A DNA stretch of 64,000 bases, taken from contig CM042027.1 in NCBI GenBank assembly GCA_023525975.1, forward strand, positions 87,824,007 to 87,888,006. The letters are read 5' to 3'. Made by a program: the position numbers and the translations under genes. Below, piece by piece: positions 23,205 through 33,195 of the stretch (its first letter is position 1; each line of letters begins with the position of its first letter). The notes beneath the pieces were generated by a model. It was given only the letters and a program-made list of their open reading frames with translations, did no database searches and had not been told where the DNA came from. The DNA is from Smallanthus sonchifolius. Its lineage: Eukaryota > Streptophyta > Magnoliopsida > Asterales > Asteraceae.

Positions 23205-25714
23205 TATTACTATTATAACTATGTAAATATTTAGTAATTATATACTTAAACATTTAAATAAGATAACACTTAATTTAAATAGTATTTAATCATAAAAATA
23301 TAAATAGTAAATATCATAAAAATATAAATAGTAAATATAATTTAAATCTTAATTTTAAGTATTATAAATAAAATATAATACTTAATATAGTGAATTAAAT
23401 AATCTCATTTGCATTAAATAATGGTAATTATTGAGTGTTGAACTTTAATTGTAAAGATGATGTTAAATGGTAACTAAACACATTTTATGCATTGATAAGG
23501 TGTACATTATATATGTATAACAATTTATGTTATGTATCTTAAAATTTTTGATAAATTACAAACATGTACTTCCAATATGTTTTATATAGTAGTATAGATA
23601 TAGATAGATACAAAGTTAAAACATATATTTAAGATGTAAACATAATTAAATTAATACAAAGTAAAAAAATGTAACTAAATGATCTTACAAATATTATATA
23701 TTAACAAATAACGTAATTTACAGGATGTATAAATTACAAATAATAATTAATAAAAAAATACACCACAAATTAAATATATGAAAATTTGAATTACATCAAG
23801 TTGAGTGTAGTGGGGCGTTAATGAGTGCGCGTGATCCACCTCACGCCGATGAACACCGCCTCCATGTATGGGAAAGGGATGTTAATGGGGGATGCGGGGT
23901 ATTTACGGTAGAGAGGTGCATCTTCCTTGGTCAATATGTTGGATGTAGGATGTCTGATCGCTAATTAAGTCAACGTTACTATCGAGCTACGATCTAAACA
24001 GTTACACTTTGGGCAACGAATAAATTGATAATGTTTAATTGTTAAATATTAATGTTCACGAAACACAGTTATATTAAACGGAAAATAAATATTTAGAGAA
24101 AATATTTATCGATGAATGAGTTAATTAATTATTTACGAGGAGTTAATGTTTAAAGTGTTAAACATTTAAAGATCTAAATTTTACTCATTATTTGTAATTA
24201 GTAAAATGCAGGGTTTATCAGTAATTAAGAGTTAATAAGTTGGGGATTAATTGTTAACAACCCCAGGGCCCAGTCCGTAATCAGGAAGATTATAAATATA
24301 ACCTTAACCTGAAACCCTAATCACAATTGTTGCCTCCACCCAAACCTGTGACTCCCTCCCCCTCGGTTTGCGTGTGACGCCACCACCGTCGTTGAACTAC
24401 CGCAGTGACCCCGCCGCCAATCACTGGCCTTCCTCGTCGCCACCGCCTTGTGTCGCCGACGATTTTATTTGCGCAACACGTGTGACGTTATGTTGTAGAT
24501 TTTGTGAACTCTCAACTAGCGGGACACTCGTTCATGAACCAAGGTGTCTTTCGTTTGATTAATCGTCGAAGTGATAACCTAAAACACCTGATTGCGGGAT
24601 CCTGGGCGCGTTTAGACATAATATTATTTATTTTTCGATCTAGTGTTTTATTTGTCAAAACTTTTGTTTTACAAAAAGATCAAGCATTTTTCGTTTAGTA
24701 TGGTTATGTTGATTAAATCGAGCACTAGTGACCCGTGGTTGTGTTGTTTTGTTTTGGTTGGTTTCTCTTTGTATTTTTTTTATACGGGTTATTTGGAACT
24801 CATACACTAACTAGGTTATAGATGTAGATCTTGGACTAAGTGAGAAATAGCATATTATTTATTTATTTTGTTATCCCTTAGGTCGGTCTAGTTTTCGTTT
24901 GATGGCTCGAACGAAACCGGATAATATTTACTAGTTGCTCGGTTTATATGTTTTATTTATTTTTGTGGTTGTGACAATATTTATGATAACAATTAAACCG
25001 CAAATATTTTATAAAAATTTTGACACAATTTTAAAACGACGAGATATTTAAATTGTTTAAAATGTTTCTCGAAAAGATTATTAAATATAAGTGTTTTTAT
25101 TTAAAAGTGAAACATGTTTTAAATTTAATAGTTTTATTTAAAACAATTTTAAATTAATTAAAGAGATGATTAGTTTAAAATATAGTTCGCGACTAACGGC
25201 CAATTTAGATTAAATAAGTTATTTAAAATTGGATCGTGTCGAGTGTTGAAAGGCATTTCACAAACTAAATAGTACAATCGGTTTACTAAAATTGCACGAC
25301 TTGGACCATGCTCCTCGTCGCCCAAATGTTTTTGACCCTAATCGGTAGTTTAAAACATTAAAACAAATACCAAATTAAAATTGATATTTCTGCGCCACCC
25401 TAATTTGTAACACTTCAACTGATCTATCCAAACCCCCGGTGTTAGTGAATTACCCTGCATCCGGCCCTATGGTTTTGGTTGAAGGTAAAGCCGGGATTCC
25501 TAAGTTACTTAGACCGGATCTACGGTTACGATTGAAGGTAAAATATCACTTAAGTCGTTTAAGTGGGCGTAGTTGAGGCAAACGTATCCAAGCTTGATAA
25601 TACTCGCAATGCCCCTCAAACCGAGAATTGTGTAGTTGACACAATTGATAATCGTTACCTACCTACCTAGTCGTGTCAGTGGAGAGTACTCGGGATTGAG
25701 AGTATGAATATTTC
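23205..25714. other. AT-rich DNA with an LTR-like stretch, no gene
   Basis: 23205-23600 is very AT-rich and ends with GTAGTATAGAT, a Helitron-like border. From ~23935 the sequence contains TATAAATATA (~24290) followed by AACCCTAATC and a pyrimidine-rich leader, resembling a U3-R junction of a large LTR. No TG/CA ends, primer site or target duplication could be fixed. The Pro-rich frame at 24368-24562 has no supporting feature. Confidence 0.35.
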
Positions 25715-26180
25715 CATCAAAGGGGTTTACCCAGTTGGGGGTTCCTCTTGGGGTGGGTTGCCTTGGATGTTCTAGGTGTTGCCCCTGAAAACCCCAATTA
25801 TCTTAGAACATCTAGATGTTGCCGTTAAAAAAAATTGTTTGATGTCTTTCGTTATAACTTCATGCGCGTAGAAAGGAAAAAGAAAAAACCGAAGGGATGA
25901 CTAGATGTTTAACTAGAATATGTTATACTCTTTTCACATTTGTTGAACCATATTAAAGCAACTAATATTATTAGTATATACACCATTGTGTGTTTGTGCT
26001 TCTATATTAGGTTGTGGATCATATATTATACATGACAACGTCACTCCAATTTGAAAGTCAAAGAGTTATCTACTTGGATGATGTCCTGATTAATTGGTTA
26101 GTTGCCTTTAAGATGTGATTCTTCATCATTGATGATCTTACTATCCACTAACCTCTTTGTCTCTTCTTCCTTGATCTCTC

Positions 26181-26188
26181 TATATAAA
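26181..26188 (+). promoter_or_regulatory. TATA box of CLE copy B
   Basis: TATATAAA, 64 bp upstream of the ATG at 26245, identical spacing to copy A. Confidence 0.65.
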
Positions 26189-26244
26189 CAACTTGTTACA
26201 ATGTTTCTAATATTATCTTTGTTTTGCACTATATACATACATCA

Positions 26245-26499
26245 ATGGCCAATGTAACCAATCTGATTGTTCTTGTCTTGCTATGTATAACAGGAAGTTT
26301 GTTGATATGTGCTTCGAGTTCAAATGGGTCGTTTGGTTCGCATGATGTGTATGGCATGCAACTTAGAGAAGATACACGCGGTATTCTAAACAAACACGGG
26401 TTTGATCAACCGTTGTTGAAGTATTACTGGAGGAGGGTGATGTTAGAAAATGTCCCCATGAGAGTTGCTCCTGGAGGTCCAGATGGTCATCATCATTAA
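26245..26499 (+). CDS. CLE peptide precursor, variant motif (copy B)
   Basis: An 84-residue paralogue of the gene at 19921-20175: signal peptide 1-25, spacer, and C-terminal RVAPGGPDGHHH with Gly at motif position 9. After the signal peptide it has SSSNGSFGSHDVYGMQL where copy A has SSSKWLFGSHDVYDMQL, and RVMLEN where copy A has RAMLEN. The mature peptide is identical, so the two genes would release the same signal and may differ only in expression. The reading frame is intact and the promoter is conserved, so I see no sign that either copy is dead. Confidence 0.85.
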   Translation: MANVTNLIVLVLLCITGSLLICASSSNGSFGSHDVYGMQLREDTRGILNKHGFDQPLLKYYWRRVMLENVPMRVAPGGPDGHHH

Positions 26500-26867
26500 A
26501 GTGAACTTGTTTTCTTCATTTTCTCTTTTTGGTTTGCATGCTGTCTTCTAGATTGATAAAAGAAACAGTTTGTTTCTTTCTTTTACGTGTTGTTGAAGTT
26601 AAACTTTTGACCAAAAATCTTGTTTCTTAGCAACTACTGATCGCCAGAAATCTTTTTAGTGATGATCACATTTGCTTGTGCTATCTCTTTTCTTGATCAA
26701 ATTGTTTTGTTTGGCAAACTAGGTTAAGAGTTGAGACTTGATGGAACACATCAATTTTTTAAATATTTTAATTAGGGTTTTTATTTTTTTTAAATCAATA
26801 TTTTTGAATTTATACATTTAATTTTAAATATACATTAATTTTCAATTTCTAATATCAACTAGAAGTT

Positions 26868-27150
26868 GTACCCCGCGCTCCACGGTGGGAACCGGACCTT
26901 AAACGGTTGAGTCGGTGACATTAACGTGGCTAAGTACAAAAAAACGTGGTAAAATAAATTTTCCCACGCGCTCCACGGCGGGAGGCGGACCCTAAACGTT
27001 TGAGGTGATGACACTAGCGTGACTAAGAAAAATAAAAGCGTACTTAAATAGAAAAACGTAGGTGCGCACTCCACGACGAAAGACGGAAGCTAAACGGTTG
27101 AGCCGGTGACGGTAACGTGTGGCTGAGCACAAAAAAGAAACGTATAAAAT
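26868..27150. repeat. ~95-bp imperfect tandem repeat, three copies
   Basis: Units begin GCGCTCCACGGTGGGA (26875), GCGCTCCACGGCGGGA (~26969) and GCACTCCACGACGAAA (~27064), each followed by CGGACC/TAAACG and GTGACxxTAACGTGGCTAAG-like words and an A-rich end. GC content is higher than in the surroundings. Origin unknown. Confidence 0.75.
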
Positions 27151-27827
27151 TAATGTTGGTACACAAATAGGATAAAATACAAATATATAACGGTACCGAC
27201 GTTTTTTTGTCGATGCCAGTCTAATTTTTCACGCTACCCGTGCGTTGCAGCTAATCGATACTATTAAAGTAAATGTACCCGCGTTGCGGCGGGGCGGTAT
27301 GATCAAAAGAAACGTACGCACAAAATAAACTAAATGTGTCGAGAAAAAATCAGATTATATGGATACTACATGAGGTAAACTCGAAACTTTAGAAACCTAA
27401 GAGGTCAAAGTAAGATTTGACAAAGTAAAGGGTCTAGTAGTACAATTTAACTAAAGTATAAGGGGTGTGTGTCGGTAGAAAACACCACCGACATTTCTAA
27501 TTGAGTATAAGTTAAATTTCAAATGACTTTTCATCATCCAAACAAATCCTAAGCAACTTACTACTAGATATCAATTTCTCATCAAGAGTGTTGCCCCTTG
27601 AACCCCATTAGGGCGGTGCCTTTTGGAACCCAAATCAGTCTTTTGTGCCATCGATTCCCAAATGGTCTAGGGGTTTCGCCTATGTAATCAAGGGAAAATG
27701 ATGACTTACGTGAGAGGATTTCACATTTGCAGGAATGGGAAACACAATGTCAATGGGAAAAGATGTAGTTCCACAAGGAACCAATTGGTTCTTTTGCAAC
27801 AAACTCGGTCCTATTACATTTTTGGGT
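27151..27827. other. Intergenic DNA, no gene seen
   Basis: Two CCCG-TGCGTTGC / CCCGCGTTGCGGCGGG words near 27237 and 27281 resemble Helitron 3' hairpins, but no complete element was defined. Confidence 0.4.
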
Positions 27828-28142
27828 CATTTACATATATCCCCTTCTTAAGTTCATTTATTACATATTTACCCAACCCTTAATTTTAATTACATATTTA
27901 TCTTTCCTAAAGCTTATATATTACATATTTACCCAATTCATTTAAAATAACTTATTTAATTATTATTTTACCCTTAATGAACCAAATAAAGTACTATTTA
28001 CATATATTCTCTTCCTAAATATATCAATTTACATATAAGGGTAAATAGATAATTGTGTAAGCATTGGGTAAATATGTAATTGATTTTTATGGTTGGGTAT
28101 ATATGTTATTAAGGAGGTTAAGAGGGGGAAATATGTAAAAAA
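27828..28142. mobile_element. Foldback element
   Basis: The left arm (TTACATATATCCCCTTCTTAA ... TATTTACCCAACCC) is matched by an inverted right arm (28035-28142: GGTTGGGTATATATG ... AGGGGGAAATATGTAA). The centre is AT-rich and non-coding. Confidence 0.6.
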
Positions 28143-28233
28143 AAACTCTACATTTTTTTAGCATTCAAAGATGTTTTATAACTTGTTCTTTTATGGCCAA
28201 CTTATATTAGGAGGCACATATCTATTTCTTTGC

Positions 28234-28387
28234 GCCACCAAGGTTCTGCCTTGGTGGTCAGGAGGGTTTTCCTTTTTCCCTCTGTGGAGGTCATGGGTTC
28301 AAATCCTTGGGGGTTGTATGGATAAACTGATGTACGAGCCTCCCCTGATGGGACGTGCCAGTTGACCTCACGCCGTTCAAAAAAAAA
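28234..28387 (+). mobile_element. SINE with A tail and target duplication
   Basis: GGGTTCAAATCC (B box) lies ~60 bp into the element, the tail has nine or more A residues, and the 14-bp flanks ATCTATTTCTTTGC (28220-28233) and ATCTATGTTTTTGC (28388-28401) differ at two bases. Short and compact as for a tRNA-derived SINE; the body differs from the copy at 15223. Confidence 0.75.
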
Positions 28388-28401
28388 ATCTATGTTTTTG
28401 C

Positions 28402-29604
28402 AGTAGTGAAACTAAATTATTTTCTTGATATATTAACTAGGGGTGATTATGGACTATCATACTTCACAAAGAGGAAACTATTGGGCGAAACTTGTTTCGA
28501 CAGTTGTATGTTTTGGTGATTGTAATTGAGGTTTTTGCTAGTTTCCTGCAAGCTTTTATATGAGTAATCTCATTGTTGTCGTTCAAAAAAGAAAACTAAA
28601 AATTCATATTAGTTAAACAATCTATTTTCCCGATTTACGTTCTGCTGCCACGTAGCATTGGTGCTTTTGTGTTATCTATGGGTAAAAGCATGACGAAATA
28701 ATACTCCACTGTATCACTCTCTCCTAAGGCTGTGGGTGGTGTCGTACCGCTCACCCCTCCTCGACACAACCTTGCTAATGGAGAGAGACGGTGTTACCGC
28801 CCGCCACATCACACTCCTTGCGGCTGCACCTTGTCGCAACCTCGCTCACATCTTCATGGCATACTTGACAACACCTAATAGTTCATCACAATGACGAACA
28901 CTAAGCGGAACAAGGGGCCAGTGTTTGCATGTGGTGCGATCTGAGGTGGCAGCCTCACCATCCTGTTCCCGCTACCACACTATCAAGACTAACATTGCTC
29001 TTTTGATCGCAGAAAACGTATAACCAAAGCATGAATATGATGTTTAGAGTACATGGGTTAAAAGTAAAAAATATTAAATAGGATTTAAAATTCAAACCTT
29101 TCAAGTCTATACCATCTTGGATGTATGTGTTCATGTCTATATTGGCTGCGGACCTGTTGTTATCTAGAACTGTAAGATTGTTTGCTGAATGCCTGAATCC
29201 AGAGCTCGCACAAAACTTTTGTGTACCTCGTTCGAAGTACACATAAGAAACTTGGATTTGAAAGATTGCATTATAAAGTTGAAATTGGGCAATGAAAGCA
29301 CACTTGACAAGATGCAATTTTGAGGACTAAAATGTAGAGTAAGGTTGCGTGCATCAGAACGCAAAGCGATCCAACTCCTCCCTGGACCTTGCGCAAATGC
29401 GAGAGCTAAGTCAAACACCAAATACGTCCTTTTAAATTGTTTTAGCACCATGAAATCTTTGTTGGAGATTATTTAAAAAGAAATTCTAAATCCCACAAAG
29501 AGGGTTTATAAGTGGGAGGTTTATTATAAATAACGAAGAAGGGGCTCGACAGGGACACACCCTTTCTCGTGTCTAGCGCAGGCTTTGGTGACTCAAAAGT
29601 ATGC
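28402..29604. other. Intergenic DNA, no firm gene
   Basis: Overlapping - strand frames at 28955-29451 have a mixed composition and no recognised domain. CTGTGGGTGGTGTCGTACC near 28728 looks like a repeat end but no partner was found. Confidence 0.4.
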
Positions 29605-29612
29605 CACACCCC

Positions 29613-32529
29613 TAGAGGTGCACAAAAGAACCGGAACCGGAACCGATCCGATGGATTATCCGAAACCGGATCCGGTGAGAACCGGTTTTTTTAGAACCGG
29701 TCCGGATATTATGAGAACCGCCGGTTCCGGGACCGGTTCTGGGTTTTTTGACGGACCGGTTAAAAATCGGATAAAAATCGGATTTTTTGGAACCGGTTTT
29801 TTTCAGACATTTTGGAACCGGTTCGGAACCGGTTCTAGCCGTTGGGGTTAAAAAAAAAACGGCTATATAGCCGTTTTATGGCCGTTTTTTTGTTTTTTTT
29901 TTGTTTTTAAGGATTGAAATTTAGTATAAATAGGTATTGGGTGTTTGTGTTAGTTCACCACAACATTCTAGCTCTCAAAACTCAAAAACGCTCTCAAAAC
30001 GCAAAAAAACGCTCACGTTAAGCAAAAAAAAAACGCTCTCATGGCTTCCGCTTCCGCAAGCACTCAAAATTCGGTTGGTGGTTCTACTAACGATGTTACG
30101 GTTGTGTCAATACTTCCTTGCTCCCGAAACCAAGAAATATGGGCTTATTTCGATTTATGCGAAATGTCGAACGGCTCGCAAAAGGCTCGTTGCAAACGTT
30201 GTGGTAAACTTTTGGCTGCGGCGGGAAATAGCAGTTTAAGGAAACATATTGCTAGTCACGCAAGACACACTCAAGAAGGTGAAAATCAAACTCAAATTGG
30301 TAGAGATTGAGGAGTTTGGCAATACAATGTCGAAAGTGTTCGTGAGAGAATGGCACATTTCGTCATTCAAGAAGGCTTGCCTTTTGATCATTTTGATAAT
30401 CCGCGCTTGACGAGGATGATACAAGAGACGCTTCAACCGAATTACACAAATGTAAGTCGTTCTACTTTGAGAAGAGATTGTTTAAAAATGTGGAAAAGAG
30501 CCAAAAAAGAATTAATTTTAGGTTTTGAAAAATTAAATACCGGCATTAACTTAACAACGGACGTTTGGTCCGCTCCACATGGTTTACCCGAATCGTACCT
30601 TTGCGTTACCGCACATTGGGTTCAACCGGAGTCGTGGCAAATGATGAAGCGTACGATTGCGTTTGATTATTTTGGATATCCACATACCGGTGAAAACTTA
30701 TTTTATATTTTAGACTCGGTAATTCAAACTTATAAAATTCAACCGAAAATATTTTCAATATCTTTTGATAACGCTTCAAATAACACAAACGCGGTCGAAA
30801 AATTAAAAATAAAATATGAACCGCCTTGTAACGGTGTTTTTTTTCATAGTCGATGTGTTGCACACATCATTAACTTGGTTGTGCAAGACGGTCTAAACGT
30901 CCAAGAAATAAGAGACGTAAAAGAAAATTTTAATGTGATGTTACGTGAAGTTTTTAGCACAAGCAAAAAAAGATATATAAACTATAGAAACTTGTGCCAA
31001 CAAACGGATTCCATCTTTTTAGGTCCGAATTGGGACGTACCTACTAGATGGAACTCGACTTGGAAAATGTTTGAATCGGCCTTAAGGCAAAGAATTACTT
31101 TAAAACATTTCCATGATGAACTTGTGCAAAAGAAACGTTGTTTACAAAAATTTGATAATATAAGTTGGGATATGATCGAGAAACTAACTAATTTGCTTGA
31201 GGTTTTTAAAAATGCAACTACATGTTTATCGGGAGTTTATTATCCCACGTCTTCGCTAATACTTCAACAATTATACTTAATATGTAATAAATTAAAAGAG
31301 TTTGAATATCACGGCACTATTTTTGAAAAAATGGTAAAACCTATGAAAGCTAAATTTAAAAAATATTTTTCAGAAATGCCGGCCGTTGTTACATGTTCGG
31401 CCGCCTTAAACCCAACGATTAATGTAACCGGTGTTGAAACATTAATTGGATCAATATCGGATGATTTAAATATGTTCGAGGAAGACCCAAATTTTGAATC
31501 AAATGCAATAAGGGATTTCAATTCGGCTTTTAATAATATGTTTGATTATTATTTACGCAAATATGGTGGAAGTGGTGATCCATCAAACATACGTGAATCA
31601 ATGGGTTCGGGTTCAACTTCTAGTAGTTCAAGGAACCCGATGCTAAATTTATTTAACACTTTAAGAAACGAAAATACTAAACGAGCTCGTGGAACCACAC
31701 CAAGTAGCGAGCTTGGGAGATATCAAGCAACCGACTTTATTTCTACTCTAAGATCCGAAGAGTTTGAAAACTTTGATATCTTGAGTTGGTGGCAAGGAAG
31801 GGAATCCCAATATCCCGTTCTAGCCGCAATGGCCCGTGACCTACTAACCGTCCAAGCTTCCACGGTAGCTTCGGAATCCGCTTTTTCTCTTAGTGGCAGG
31901 GTTTTATCTATTCGAAGAACGAGGCTTACACCGGAATCTATGGAGATGTGTATTTGCTTGAAGGACCATTTGGATGCCGCCGAACGTGTACAACATGTTG
32001 CAAAACTAGAAGGCGAGCTTGACGTTGAACAAGAAATACATGAATTCGAAGTAGAACATGGGGCGGCGACTCCACTTTCGGACGAAGAACAAGCTTACGA
32101 TGAAGCCCAACGTATCTCAAGCGAAGAAGAATGAAAACCGATGTTACAAAGACTACGACGAAGAATATTGAAAACATAATAAATAATTAATGCTTTGTGA
32201 TTCAATTATGTTTTTTGTATTTTTTTTGTACGAACTATTGTTAAATAACTTTAAAAAATCTACAAAATAAATAAAACATGTATTTTATAGTGTATCTTTG
32301 TTAATTTTTAAATTTTTTTTTTTTTTCGGAACCGGTGGAACCGGTTTTTTTTAACCGGACCGGTTCTAAATATCCGAACCGGTCCCAATAGGTTCCAAGT
32401 CTCCACACCCGGAACCGGATCCGAACCGGAACCGGTTCTAATGGATCCGGTTATTGACCAACTTTGACGGAACCGGTCCGGATCCGAACCGGATCCGGTT
32501 CCAAAAAAAAACCGATTTGTGCACCTCTA
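29613..32529 (+). mobile_element. hAT transposon carrying a near-intact transposase
   Basis: Ends TAGAGGTGCACAAA and TTTGTGCACCTCTA are a perfect 14-bp inverted pair, flanked by a perfect 8-bp duplication CACACCCC (29605-29612 and 32530-32537). The subterminal zones (29630-29840 and 32330-32510) are dense in AACCGG/ACCGGTT and GGATCCG words. The 2917-bp element carries one gene on the + strand and is nearly identical in coding sequence to the copy at 5219-8086. Confidence 0.95.
30041..32134 (+). pseudogene. hAT transposase, single nonsense codon (copy 2)
   Basis: Starts MASASASTQNSVGGS at 30041. A BED zinc finger (CKRCGK...HIASH) lies at roughly residues 48-75. A TGA at 30308-30310 stops the frame. 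The same frame resumes at once and stays open to 32134, including a 594-codon stretch with the three hAT catalytic regions (TTDVW, SFDNASNN, ASESAFS) and the C-terminal dimerisation domain ending in an acidic tail. The sibling copy at 5612-7701 reads GGA where this copy has TGA, so the stop is a point change here. As it stands the product would be a BED-only fragment or, by internal initiation, a BED-less transposase; whether either is made is unknown. Confidence 0.9.
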
Positions 32530-32537
32530 CACACCCC

Positions 32538-33195
32538 CCTTTCTCACGCCTCGCAGAGACTTCTGGTTCAGGCAACCGAACAATAGCTTTGTTTTGGTGG
32601 GTGGTTTACTAGTTTCGTTTGGTTCACAGGGTGTCAAGGCCAAATCGTGCCAGGGTGATGTGGTATTTTTAGGCCCATGATTTTATAGATACAACCATTC
32701 CTTGTTGTAGTACTCCCAATTCATCCGCGTTGCGTTATCACCTCTACATGCGGAGTTAATTAACAAGCTACACGTGGATGCTAAACCATCAGGGTTTAAT
32801 GGTCTGATGTAATCCCATTTTGGGGGCAGTATTTTGTTAATCAGTCACTAGAGGAAATAATGCATGTATAAGTGTTTGCTAAAAGTGGTCATGGGTACTT
32901 TACTTAAACCATGTTCCCCAACAGCCATTTTTTACTTCTGATCAGTAGATCGAAAATAGTGTTATTCGACAACGATGAAAATGCCCAGACTATAATCTTA
33001 CACTCTTTTGGAATCTGCAAAGGGAATGTAGGCAACATCTGCTGCTTCCCTTTCTTCTTATTGGGCAGGTAAATAAGCTGCAAGCCTAATGCCTCCTGAA
33101 TTACAAACACTCGAGAAAAAGGGGACACGACAAAAGTTTAAGCAATCTCTGATTCAAAAATGTGACAAATTCTTTTAAATAGCAGACGGTTTTGT
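32538..33195. other. Downstream flank of malate dehydrogenase, no other gene
   Basis: Includes the expected 3' UTR of the - strand malate dehydrogenase gene (next to 33195) and unassigned sequence. The - strand frame at 32904-33128 lies in the UTR. Confidence 0.5.

Larger units (their letters stand above)
25715..26855 (+). repeat. Duplicated CLE segment, copy B
   Basis: Partner of 19440-20497 (same orientation, ~6.3 kb apart). Differences are mostly single-base changes and a few short insertions in copy B. Includes the promoter region, the whole CLE gene and its 3' flank. Confidence 0.85.

Noticed and set aside
29585..29851. Open frame rich in Arg-Thr-Gly-Phe repeats
   Set aside because: Translation of the ACCGGTT-type subterminal repeats of the hAT element, seen also at 59082-59570 and 5224-5412.
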